Source of the DNA: Struthio camelus | Taxonomy: Eukaryota > Chordata > Aves > Struthioniformes > Struthionidae | Length of the DNA: 64,000 bases | Direction: 5' to 3' | Assembly (NCBI RefSeq): GCF_040807025.1 | Contig: NC_090944.1 | Span: 3,004,068 to 3,068,067 of the forward strand | Shown: positions 8,298 to 18,254 of the stretch, piece after piece | Position numbering within the stretch: position 1 is the first letter of the stretch | Layout of the letters: each line of letters opens with the position of its first letter | Position numbers and translations under genes: made by a program | The notes under the pieces: generated by a model | The model's database searches: none | What the model was told of the DNA's origin: nothing | The model's input: the letters and a program-made list of their open reading frames with translations, nothing else

Positions 8298-11200
8298 ATG
8301 TCTCCAGAACAGAAGTTTAAATGCTTAGCTCAGATGAACCATCACATAGGAAACTGGCTGCCAGAAGAAGTCCGTGAAATCCTTAGAAAGTGCGGTGGAT
8401 GTGATCCTGGGGGCGCTCTGGAGCAAGATCTGAATTCCCCTGTGAATGGAGACTATGTAGCCTCCAACAGTGATCTGCAGAAAGAAGTTGTAAAACAGGG
8501 GAGAATTGATATTGGTCAGGGGGCTGAGCAGAAAGATTCATCCAAGCCATCACCCTCAGCAGAACAGTGGGAGGATCCTAAAAGGAATGAGCGTTCCAGA
8601 GGCCAAGAGGTCCTCCACTTGATCAAACACCCGGGACGAGAAAATTGCTACGCAAGGAAAAGGGGGAGGGCAGATCTTCAGGTTATCGACAAGACTGCCC
8701 TGTGTGACAGCCAGCCCAGGATTGGCAGTGAATACCCCTTCCCTTTTCGGCACAAGCTGCTGATGCTGGACTACCGTGGAAGGTATCTGGTTTGCCAGGA
8801 GCATGGCAAAGCAAAAGAAGGCGTTCTGAGCACTCCGAATGCAACAAGCCTTGGCGCTGAGTGCTCAGATAATGCCTCAGATATTGACAGTGAGTTTTTC
8901 AATGCTGAGCGTGAAGAAGGGGATGCCTCTGTTACAGCAGGTCTGACACACACACATGCCATGGACCTCCAGGTGGCGATGTTTCATGGTGCCCCTGATT
9001 TCACGAGACAGTACATTTCAACAAACCTCGCTTTGTGCCACTTGGCGCTCCCCCTCCTGCTACCAAATCCATGCACCGCACCAAGAGAGTTCCCTCAGCC
9101 AAGTTAAAAAGAGCTGGAAAGCCACGGAACAATTGGGAAAGCAGACCACAATTCAGAGGAGCAGACCACAATTCAGAGGCACAAAAACAAACCGATTGAT
9201 CAGGCAGACACACTCATGGTGTCCTTCATACGGATCGGGAGTTCTCCTTCCTCTTCCAAGGCTCAGCTCCTGAATGCTCTGCCGACTAAACACAAACTCG
9301 ACACTTTCTTCCACCGACATTGCAAAGGCAGCACCAAAGGCTGTCTTCTAATGACAGGTGTTGTGGAGATCTCTTGGTCCTGTGCCAGTGGCAGTGCTGA
9401 TGACACTTTTGACGGCTGTGTTGCTTTTTGTAACCTGCATGGAGATGCTAGAGGTCATGAACAACAATTGCCGTTTTTACAGCAGATCTCTTCTGTGAAG
9501 GAGGCTCTCAGTTAGCTGAGTCTGACCAGAGTGACAAGAAAGGCATGAACATTGTACGTGACCCGTGGCAGTCTCAAAAGCCTTTGATTTGTCTTTTCAC
9601 TGAAGAAGAGAATGTTGCATGTGGCCGATCTAGCCAGAATGTAAAAAGAGGTATCCAGAACAGAAACAAAGCAGAATTAGTAGAGGAGCTGATAAAAACA
9701 ATCAGAGATCTGCTAGCAAGGTGAAACAACCTTTTAAGGCTTGATGCTTGTCAGGACACAGCTCGCCAACGTGGATTTATTGTGGCTAAAGAGGCAGAAG
9801 AGTGTGTGAGAGCCAAAGCAAAGGCAAGAACCTTGGTGGGATTCTTGACAAAGGAGAAATTGTGTTTGAGATCAAATCACAGCTACTGCCTCTTCAAGGA
9901 CAACTATGGTACCCATGGTGTAAAAAGGAGAAAGAGCTCCCCCGCTTGCAGGAAAAGAGGAACAAGAACATAGAACATCATGGGAGCCAAACTGAGCCAG
10001 AGAAGTGTGCAGGACGAAGAAAGCAACTTGACAGAGCGTTCCCCCTCAAGCAGCTGCTGAAATCAGTCCTCGCTTTTCTCCAGGCACAGTCAAGAGACAC
10101 CAAGAAATACTTGCTGCAGTGGAGGAAGGTCTTTAGGGATGACCTGTCCTCTGAGCACTTGGAGGAACTTCAGAAAGAGTATCATCAGTGAAGGTATCAA
10201 ATCCTGGAAATAAAGAAAAGCAAGGAAAAAACCAGTCTGAAAACAGCATTGATGAATAAGTTAGAAGCCCTCTCCAATGCAGTCAATGATTCATCCATTG
10301 GTCTCAAGCGTCTTTTGAGAGAAGTAGGGCAGATTTGTGAAGCTCTAGAATCCTTGAACTCAAAAGATGAATGTTTTTGCAAACTACCTGAAGTGGCAGT
10401 CGATCTGATGGTTTCAGGGTATGCCCTTGAAGTGGTGGATGGTGATGCTTCGTCTGTACCGTGACGATGGCTTGGGGCAATCTTTGACAAGTTAATTGAG
10501 AAGCTAGGGGAGAGAAGAGCGTTTGTTCTCTCAGTGCTTGGCATCCAGAGCCCGGGGAAGTCAAGCCTGCTGAATGCCATGTTTGGTCTGCAGTGGAACG
10601 TCAGTGCGGGGAGAGGCACGCGGGGAGCGTTTATGCAGCTGCTTCAGGTGGACGAGAAACGCCAAGAGGCCGTGGACTTTGATTACAGGCTGATTGTTGA
10701 CACAGGAGGACTTTGTGCCATGGAGGTGGCCAATAAGCAGTCACTCAATCATGACAATGAGCTAGCCACCTTTGGCATTGGCATTGGCAACATGACTCTG
10801 ATCAATATCTTGGGAGAAAATCCTGGAGACATGCAAGATGTCCTTCAGCTAGCTGGGCAGGCTTTTCTCCGCATGAAGCAAGTCAATCTTTCGCCAAGCT
10901 GCTGCTTTGTGCACCACAATGTTGGAGAAATAACTGCCCAGGAACAAAACATGCAAGCACAAAGACGCCTGCAGGAAAAGCTGGAGGAAATGGCAGGGAC
11001 AGCCGCCCAGCCGCCCAGCAGGCGTTCTGCCATGTCACCTGCTTCAGCAATGTCATCCGCTTTGATGTGAACACCCACCGTCACTACTTTGCTCACCTCT
11101 GGGTGGCAAGGAAACCCACGCAGGGCCCCACCCAACCCCACACACAGCCAGCACGTGCAGCAGTTAAAGAGCACAATTCTCCAAGCTGCCAAGAAGGGAT

Positions 11201-11928
11201 CGCAGGGCACTATTTCAAGGCTCTTGAGCTTGAAAGTTCATATGAGTGACTTGTGGAAGGCTCTGCTGAATGAAAAGTATGTTTTCCCTTTCCAAAACAC
11301 TCGGGAAGTTGCCGCAGACAACAGCTTAGGAACAACCGACAGCCAGTGGACCTGGCAGCTGGGGAGCCACATCCTAGACTTGCAAATGAAACGGAACAAT
11401 CGGATTAGAAAGGGAGACGTTCCGCAAGTGACCCGAAGAAGCCTTATGGAGGAAGTGCAAGATAAATATGAGACCCTCTGGAAAGGCTTGGAACCGTATT
11501 TCAGGGAAGATGACGCCAGTGGGCTTTTGATTCAGCGGAAAGCAAGCATTGAAAATCAACCGCAAGATCTGAGAGAAGCACTTGTGGAAGAGACACAGAG
11601 AAAGTCTGCCGAGTTCATTGAACGGGAGAAGAATCCGAGCAAAGGGCATCAGAAGAAGCCAGAATGTGAACACGAGCTTGTCAAGAGAAGGCAACTGGTG
11701 GCTTGGTCGCTAAAGAAGGAAGAGCTGCATGAAGAAAAGCTGAGGCAACACTTGGCTAGCCTCTGGAAACAATGGCTCTACAAAGTATCTTCCAGTGCAC
11801 CTCCTCCTGCAGAACCAAACATAAACCTCCCTAGTGAGACCACTCTGCTGGAACATTTCAAGCAAGAGCCAAACAGAGAGGAAGAAATAAAATGCTTCTT
11901 GCCAAAGGATGCATTTCCCATGGCATCC
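8298..11928 (+). pseudogene. VLIG/GVIN-like pseudogene, unit 2, with G domain still recognisable
   Basis: The same family blocks as unit 1 occur in order, but here the G domain is present. Frame pieces are 8298-9107, about 9095-9165, 9170-9515, 9520-9722, 9782-10191, 10249-10464, 10465-11070 and 11089-11928. At least seven lesions separate them: frameshifts near 9100, 9168, 9510 and 9880, an in-frame TGA at 9722-9724, an in-frame TGA at 10462-10464, and frameshifts near 11020 and 11100. The frameshifts that end the first pieces are identical in unit 1, so they predate the duplication. The coding match stops around CFLPKDAF, after which the gene-end segment is joined. This means the C-terminal third is missing from this copy. 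Intact relatives are interferon-inducible cytosolic/nuclear GTPases of more than 200 kDa. Confidence 0.9.
10465..11070 (+). pseudogene. VLIG-type G domain fragment within the unit 2 pseudogene
   Basis: After the in-frame TGA the frame continues with FVLSVLGIQSPGKSSLLNAM, a good P-loop (GIQSPGKSS). FGLQWNVSAGRGTRGAFMQ follows. The expected DTEG-like G3 motif reads DTGGL, so the acidic residue that is usual in the family, as I remember it, is replaced by Gly. HDNELATFGIGIGNMTLINI and CCFVHHNVGEITAQEQNMQ are characteristic of VLIG/URGCP. The frame is lost after EEMAGTAAQ. Homology resumes in another frame (VTCFSNVIRFDVNTHRHYF) and then shifts again. The domain is absent in unit 1. Confidence 0.88.
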
Positions 11929-12062
11929 CTTGCAGGCAGTGCAAGAGATCATTGCTGCTGGAAGCTGCATTTCATTTCATCCCTTTGTATTTCAGATGCT
12001 AGTCCTACTTCCCAAAACATGTCTACAATAAACTCGCGGGCTAGCCTTCTGGTCAGGGTGTC
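11929..12062 (+). repeat. Gene-end segment (copy 2 of 3) with AATAAA at 12027-12032
   Basis: Nearly identical to 3643-3778 and related to 15063-15200. It joins the middle of VLIG directly to the G-rich minisatellite. See the entry at 3643. Confidence 0.6.
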
Positions 12063-12720
12063 TCGTGGTGCTGGGCTTGTGGCGGGGGTGCCGAGGGGAT
12101 CTGGGCGTTGTGTTGGGGGTGCTGGTCTTGTCGTGGGGGGTGCAGAGGGGAGTTGGTCCTTGTGTTGGGGGTGCTGGTCTTTGTTTTGAGGTGCAGAGGG
12201 GATCTGGACCTTGTGTTGGGGGTGCATAGGGGATCTGGGTGTTGTTGTGGGGGTGCTTAGAGGAGGTGGGCCTTGTGTTGGGGCTGCTGGGTTTGTTGTG
12301 GGGGTGGAGAGGGGATCAGGGCCTTGTTTTTGGGGTGCTGGGCCTTGTTTTGGGAGTGCTGGGCTTGTTGTGGGGGTGCAGAGGGGATCAGGGCATTGTG
12401 TTGGGGGTGCTGGGCATTGTGTAGGGTTTGCTGGGCTTGTTATGGGGGTGCAGAGGGGATCTGGGTCTTGTTTTGGGGGTGCTTAGAGGACGTGGGCCTT
12501 GTGTTGGGGGTGCTGGGCTTGTCGTGGGGGTCCTGAGTGGTCATGGTGTTGTGTTGGGGGTGGTGGGCGTTGTTTTGGGAGAACTAGGCTTGTTTTCGGG
12601 GTGCTGAGGGGATCTGGGCCTTGTTTTCGGGGTACTGAGGGGGTCTGGGCGTTGTTTTGGGGGTGCTGGGCCTTGTCATGGGGGTGTTGAGGAAATCTAG
12701 GCCTTTTTTTGGGGGTGCGG
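12063..12720 (+). repeat. G-rich minisatellite, unit 2
   Basis: About 660 bases of the same modules as 3779-4786, with the same left edge (GGTGCTGGGCTTG) and the same right edge against CR1. It is shorter than the unit 1 array, and internal blocks are missing while the flanks align. This shows array length change after duplication. Confidence 0.93.
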
Positions 12721-12730
12721 AGAGGGTTCC

Positions 12731-12915
12731 GGAGCACTCGACCAGGTTGCCCAGAGAGGTTGTGGAGTCTCCTTCCCTGGAGATATTCAAAAGCCGCCTG
12801 GCCCAATCCTGGGCAATATGCTCCAGAGGACCCTGGCTGAGCAGGGGCGTTGGACTCCAGGATCTCCGGAGGTCCCTTCCAACCTCCACCATTCTCTGAG
12901 CCTGTGATTCTGTGA
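12731..12915 (+). mobile_element. CR1 LINE 3' end, unit 2
   Basis: Aligns with 4795-4980 with few differences, including the 3' tail. It has the same orientation and the same junction with the minisatellite. It is the duplicated descendant of one insertion, not a second insertion. Confidence 0.93.
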
Positions 12916-13560
12916 AATGTTAAGGCTAAAATTTTAACACTCACATCCCAGAAGTTTTCTTTTCCTTTCTTCTCAGAATTGGTTCCCGTCAATGGTCGAG
13001 CCCATCACACACCTCCCACAATCGCCTGTAATGTGCTCGTGTAGTGTTCCAATGTTATAGGTCCTATGGTTGCTATAGGGGTTGGTTCACCTAGTTGATT
13101 TAAACCAGTTGAGGGAATGGTTAGAACGTACAGCTAGCAATCTGGTTTTGGAGCTAAGGAAAGGTTTTGCACATTGAGTGACTACTCCCCAAATTACAGC
13201 TTGGTTGCCACTGCCCACGCACACAGGGAGCCCCATTCCCCTTGGGACCATTCCAGTTAATATGAAAGAGAGAATCAACCGTATCGGGAATAATACCAAC
13301 GGTGCGTCTATATGATTGGGGCCTGGGCATACAAGTCTCAAACTCCCATCTCTCCATCATATGTCTAGCAAGCCAAGAATCTTCCACAAGACTTGAACTG
13401 GAGGAATGCGTGGGATCAAAACTGTCATGTCACCTGGGGGAGTGAACCAGACACCGTGCGTAGGGCCTACGAAATAGATGGCTCAGTGTTACAGTGGGGA
13501 CAACAAACAATTGTACTCGGGACCTGAGAGGACCACTCCCTGAGAGAGACCTGCCCAATC
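12916..13560. other. Spacer; the second half is of unknown origin
   Basis: Bases 12916-13240 are shared with unit 1. Bases 13241-13560 are present only in unit 2. One + frame within 13390-13530 is open and rich in Trp/Asn (NWRNAWDQNCHVTWG), which faintly recalls a retroviral envelope surface region. It is short, has no flanking LTR that I can see, and ends in a stop, so it stays unassigned. Confidence 0.3.
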
Positions 13561-15145
13561 GAAGCTATTTCCAAGCAGGTGGTCATGAAGGGAGCACTGC
13601 CCTTCAGGAAAAAGCCTTTGCGCAGCTGCGCTATTACCAGAACGGAGCAGCTTCACGACTGCATCACACAGCTCATCAGCCTCCCCATCGACACAAAGGA
13701 ACAGGAGCCAATGCATGACAAGCAAAGTTGCATTCATGACAGACTGCATGAAATAGGAAAACAGGTGGACTCGGCAGCCAGGAACTCCACATATGTCTTC
13801 ACTCATGGATACAGAAGACATTCAGCAGTGTCTCTAGGCAAAGTGGCAGCAGAAAGCTTGGCAAAGATGCAGAAGGCTTTCACAAGAGCAAACGACCCCA
13901 CTTTCTACCTGCAGGGCCAGAGAGAAGACTTCTTCACAAGTTTCCACATGTCCTGCCAAGCAGTGCCCTCTATCACAGCAGTTGCTGATTTTTTTATGTG
14001 ACGAGCTTTCAGGAGCTCTTTGACAGGCAGTGTCTGTGAAGACTGCTCTTGATATAGCCTGGGAAAGGAGCTCTAACTCTCCAGCTTTCAGTGGCCATCG
14101 ATCTCAACTAGAAACGGCTATTCTCCTGTCTCTTGCGGAGGAAGAGAATGGTGAGAAGTTCAGGCAGCACATTCATTTCCCCCAACATGTTTTAGAAGGT
14201 TTCGTTGAGAAGTGTGTTAACAACTATTGCTTAGACAAGAACAATTCAAGGCTGAAGAACTTGTTCCATGTTTCCCTGAATTCATTCCAGACTCTTGTTG
14301 CTGCTGCTAGCTTTGCACCTACAACTCCAGTTGTCCAAGAGAACTGTGGCAATGTCTCCCTGTGGCTAGAGGAATTTGGGAGCAGACTTGGAGCTAATTC
14401 TGAACTTCCCAGAAGTCATCTGAAAAGCACTGAGCATCAAGAAAGGAAGGAGCTAGAGCTCCTGGAGGAGGCAATGAGTAAAGCTCTGGCCCCTGTGCTA
14501 GCAAACCTGAAACAGGCATTTTCCATGCCTCATCTGAAAGCTTGGAACTGGAAACCTCATACAATCGGAGTTGAAGGGCTGCACGGCTGCTGGAAGCAAT
14601 GCCCGTTCTGCAGCGCTCTTTGCACAGACACAATACGTGCTCCTGATGGGGACCACAGTGTTCACTTCCATTGCCCTCAAGTCCTCAATGGTAGCCAGTG
14701 GGTTAGAAGAAATCAGTTGGTCCCTGCCCTTTGCTCCAGTCTTGTAGCAAGTCACTGTTGCCTCGTGCTTGAGGATAACAAGGAAGCTGCCTATACAAAG
14801 TCTAGAGAAGCAGGAGCAGCTTCTGCCAATTGGGGCCTCACGCCAGAAAGCTCCCCGCAGGCATGCTGCAAATGGCTTGTGTGCCGTTTCCGCTCACAAT
14901 TGCAACAAGATTGCTGTGCACAATTGGAGGGCACAGCAGCAACCCGTCCAGAAGGGGAAAAGTGCCCAAAGACAGATGTGATCTCTGAGCTGGAACAGCT
15001 ATCCCCTCCACATAGCATCTACCAGCGCCAAAACGGTCTGCAATGGCAATGGCCTGAATGTATTGGCATCCCTTGCCAGCAGTCCAAGAGATCATTGCTG
15101 CTGGAAGCTGCATTTCATTTCATGCCTTTGTATTTCAGTTGCTAG
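13561..15145 (+). pseudogene. VLIG C-terminal third, broken
   Basis: Two long pieces, 13579-14001 and 14030-15145, match the C-terminal region of VLIG/URGCP proteins. Recognisable blocks are PAFSGHRSQLETAIL, LSLAEEENGEKFRQHI, EGFVEKCVNNYC, NCGNVSLWLEEF, and near the end the metal-site-like GCWKQCPFCSALC with DHSVHFHCPQ and CCKWLVCRFRSQ. Around 13990-14030 the frame is lost. A run of seven T where six would keep frame, and a second shift near GACAGGCAG, separate the pieces, with FQELFDRQC readable in the third frame. This fragment follows, in order, the middle region that ends near 11920, with the minisatellite, CR1 and spacer between. It is therefore either the displaced remainder of the same gene or a piece of a second one. 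Confidence 0.85.
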
Positions 15146-15200
15146 TCTTACTCTGGGAAACATGTATACAATCACCTCAAGGGCTAGCCTTCTGCAAAGA
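15063..15200 (+). repeat. Gene-end segment (copy 3 of 3), in its probable native place
   Basis: Follows and overlaps the VLIG C-terminal coding end. It shares with 3643-3778 the AGAGATCATTGCTGCTGGAA stretch and CTAGCCTTCTG, but the AATAAA is altered to AATCAC. It is more diverged from the other two than they are from each other. Confidence 0.55.
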
Positions 15201-15910
15201 ACGCAAACAATAGCCAACAGCAGAAGCAGCAAGATACACACCTAGATAATACCATGGCCTGTACATCACATCTGTGATTTTCTTCTCCTCTCCATAAGTG
15301 GGTTCACTTCTGGAGAGTGTTCAACTTCTGGACTCCATGAAGCAGAGTCTTTCCTGAAGTCTGTGATTTTAAAGTCCAACTGGACTGATAGGTTCCCCTC
15401 ATCTGATGCCCTCGGGAACAAACACGTCACGGAATGTCACCCTTCACCAAGTCTCTCTCTTGTGTTTGATCCTGTGGCTCTGCTCTGTCTGTAACACATG
15501 TTCCCACGTTCATAGCTCTGTACCAGCAACAAGCAGTAAAAGGGGCCTGTTGCCTGCTCTCGCTTCCTGACGTTCTCCTTGTATGTGGGAAGCATCGTGC
15601 GGGTGCTGGCGGGGAGGTTGTGGGGAGAGAAAGTGCCAGGTGCCTTTGGGAAGGTCTTCCGCAGGAGCCAGGCCTGAAGCCCCCTTACGAAGCCTTGCTG
15701 CAGAGTGCAGGCGTCTCCTGCTGAGCCTGGCAAGAGCTGGTCGCACTCTCCTGTGGCAAGTCAGGTCCAGTACGCTCGTCTGCACGGGCAGGACTGGAGG
15801 CTGTTGTCCCAAGAGGGCCACCTCTCCCTCCTGGCTCAGCTGGTGCACATAGAGATTTGCACGGCTCCTGCCACAGACGCGCAGAGATTGAAGCAATGTG
15901 GGATGAGGGC
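15201..15910. other. Spacer without an identified gene
   Basis: About 700 bases of mixed composition. A minus-strand frame at 15510-15989 is open for 159 codons but has no recognisable domain. It overlaps the 70-bp direct repeat and the satellite edge. No mobile element was recognised. Confidence 0.4.
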
Positions 15911-15980
15911 CAGGGCGCATACAAGGTGTGAAAAGCAGCAGAGCGGCTGCAACGCTAGTCAGGCTCTCTCCTGGTGCTGG
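15911..15980 (+). repeat. 70-bp direct repeat, left copy
   Basis: Runs from CAGGGCGCATACAAGGTGTG to CTCTCCTGGTGCTGG and recurs at 17184-17253. The two copies bracket the G-rich array exactly. Its last 20 bases resemble the left edge of the other two G-rich arrays (GTCAGGGTGTCT-CTGGTGCTGG). Confidence 0.9.
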
Positions 15981-17183
15981 GCTTGTCATGGGGGTGCTGA
16001 GGGCATCTGGGTATTGTGTTGGGGGTGCTGGGCTTGTCGTGGGGGTGGAGAGGGGACGTGGGCCTTGTGTTTGGGGTGCAGGGCCTGTTGTGGGGGTCCT
16101 GAGTAGTCAGGGCGTTGTTTTGGGGGTGCTGGGACTTGTTTTGGGAGAGCTAGGCTTGTTTTGGGGTGCTGAGGGGACCTAGGCATTGTTTTGGGAGTGC
16201 TGGAGGTATCTGGGCCTTGTATTGGGGGTGCTGGGCTTTTCATGAAGGTGCTGAGGGGATCTGGGCATTGTGTTGTGGGCACTGGGCTTGTCGTGGTGCT
16301 TAGGGGATCTAGGCCTTGTGTTGGGCGTCCTGAGAGTATCGGGGCCTTTTTCTGGGGGTGCTGGGTCTTGTTTTAGGGGTGCTGGTCTTGTCGTTGGGGT
16401 GCTGAGGGGATCTGGGCTGTGTTTTTGGGGTGCTGGGCATTGCTTTTGGGGGTGCGGGGCTTTTTTTTGGGGGGTGCGGAGGGGATCTGGGCCTGGTTTT
16501 AGGAGCGCTGAGGGTATCTGGGGCTTTTATTGGAAATGCTGGTCTTGTCATGGGGACGTTGAGGGGATTTGGGCCTTGTATTGGGAGTGCTGGGCTTTGT
16601 GTTGGGGGTTCTGATGGGATCTGTGTCTTTTTTGGGGGGTGGTGAGGGGATCTGGGCCTTGTGTTAGTAGTGCTGAGGGGATCTTGGCCTTGTTTTGTGA
16701 GTGGTGGGTCTTGTTTTGCACGTGCTGAGGCGATCTGGGCATCTGGGCATGTTTTGGGGGTGCTGGGCCTTGCTGTGGGGGTGCTGAGGGGATATGTTGG
16801 GGGTGTGGGGCTTGTGTTGTGGGTGCTGAGGAGATCTGGGCATTTTGTTGGGGGGCTGGGCTTATGGTGGTGCTGAGGGGATCTGGGCCTTGTATTAGGG
16901 AGAGCTGGGCTTGTTGTGAGTGTGCTGAGGACAGCTAGGTGTTGTTTTAGGGGTGCTGGGGCTTGTTTTGGGAGTCCTGAGGGGATCTGGGCCTTGTATT
17001 GGTGGTGCGGGGCTTGTCATGGGGGTGCTGAACGGGATCTGGGCCTTATGTTTGGGAGTGCTGGGCCTTGTTTTGGGGTGCTGGGCCTTGTTTTTGGAGT
17101 TCTGGGCTTTGTTTTAGGATGCTGAGGGGATCTGGGCCTTGTGTTGGGCGTTCCTGAGGGGATCTGGGCGTTGTATTGGGGGT
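15981..17183 (+). repeat. G-rich minisatellite between 70-bp direct repeats
   Basis: About 1.2 kb of the same family (GGGGATCTGGGCCTTGTATT, GGGGGTGCTGGGCTTGTC). It is more diverged, with irregular unit lengths and many single-base changes, so it looks older than the large array. The final unit runs straight into the right-hand 70-bp repeat. Confidence 0.92.
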
Positions 17184-17253
17184 CAGGGCGCATACAAGGT
17201 GTGAAAAGCAGCAGAGCGGCTGCAACGCTAGTCAGGCTCTCTCCTGGTGCTGG
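17184..17253 (+). repeat. 70-bp direct repeat, right copy
   Basis: Matches 15911-15980 over its full length. After it the sequence (GAGACAGTGGGGTGGGGGG) is unique rather than satellite. Confidence 0.9.
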
Positions 17254-18050
17254 AGACAGTGGGGTGGGGGGACAAGCGGCAGGTCCTCGTCCCAGGAGCT
17301 GCCCAAGACGTGGGCACTCGTCGTGGCGCCAAGGGGAGAAGCCATCTGGCAAGCAGCGCCCAGGAGGCCGTACCGGGGCAGTCCGGCTGGATTTCCTGCC
17401 ACAGACAGCTCTCGCCACGCCAGCCAGAAACGCAGCAGCCTCCACCGCAGCCTTCTCCATCGCCAATTGTTATTGGAGCGGCTCTTGGAGGGGCAAGGGG
17501 GAAAGGATTCCCCACATTTTCACTTTTTTGGGGGAGGGGGTGGCACATTTCCTTTCTGATTTGCAACTATTTCTTTTTTTTTCTCCCTGTCTTTTGGCAG
17601 ATGGAGGGTGGTGGTTGCCCATATTTGAGCAGCTTGTGTGCAGGTTTTTAAAATGTATTTCCTGAGGAAGTTTTTTACAGCCTTGAAACTCTCCAGGTTT
17701 TTTTCCAGCAGTTTTTTTTTTTGTCTTTTTCTTCTTCCTCCCCCACAAGCAGTCACCCATAGGGGTCATTTATTTACTTACACACTGTGGGTTTTATTTA
17801 TTTACCCCTGGGAAGGTGGCTGGGTTGGGGTTTGGCTGTTCTTTGTTTTTCAGCAGCTCCCCCTTTCCCCTCACCCCCCCCAGCCATTTCCTTGGGGCGT
17901 TCCTGATTAATTTTCACTCGGGGGTCACGGAGTCAGGCGCAGGGGCAGGGGGTGGGATGCCCTCTCCCCCCGAGCAGCTGGTTGTGGCTCCATTACTCCT
18001 TTTCTCCGGAGCCCGTTTTCTCTGGGCATTTCCTCACTCCCTGCTGGCCC
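17254..18050. other. Spacer with T-rich tracts
   Basis: No supported gene. Bases 17500-17900 carry several poly-T and T/C runs and a TTTATTTA motif. Short open frames on both strands are composition effects. The downstream end merges into the promoter-like block at 18054. Confidence 0.4.
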
Positions 18051-18053
18051 GGG

Positions 18054-18066
18054 GAAGCTTCTAGAA
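18054..18066 (+). promoter_or_regulatory. Perfect three-part heat-shock element
   Basis: The sequence is GAA-GC-TTC-TA-GAA, three alternating inverted GAA modules with two-base spacing, the binding consensus of an HSF trimer. It lies about 40-80 bases before two inverted CCAAT boxes and about 95 bases before a GC box. This arrangement resembles a promoter rather than a chance match. Binding is inferred only. Confidence 0.5.
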
Positions 18067-18101
18067 GGTGCCGGAGCAACAGCTGCGGTAGGAGCCTCCT
18101 G

Positions 18102-18168
18102 ATTGGCGGGTGTGGGAGTGTTAGCTGTGTCCTGATTGGCGGGTTGTGGATGGCAGCGTGGGGCGGGG
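18102..18168 (+). promoter_or_regulatory. Paired inverted CCAAT boxes and a GC box
   Basis: ATTGG occurs at 18102-18106 and 18135-18139, each within CCTGATTGGCGGGT. The pair is 33 bases apart, close to three helical turns and typical of NF-Y pairs. GGGGCGGGG follows at 18160-18168. Together with the heat-shock element this would drive transcription rightward into the degenerate RVRF-gene copies. Confidence 0.45.
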
Positions 18169-18254
18169 AGTGAAGCCTTGTCTGTCCCTGCTGAGGGGAT
18201 CTGGGGGTTGTGGGGGGTGCGGGGGGGATCTGGGGGTTGGGGGCGCTGGGGGTG

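Noticed and set aside
15510..15989. 159-codon minus-strand frame as a gene
   Set aside because: It crosses the 70-bp direct repeat and the array edge, and it has no recognisable domain. The similar frame at 17017-17466 shares only the repeat portion.
15911..17253. A transposon with 70-bp target-site duplication
   Set aside because: No terminal inverted repeats, LTRs or coding capacity are present. The interior is purely satellite, so repair or slippage is a better explanation.
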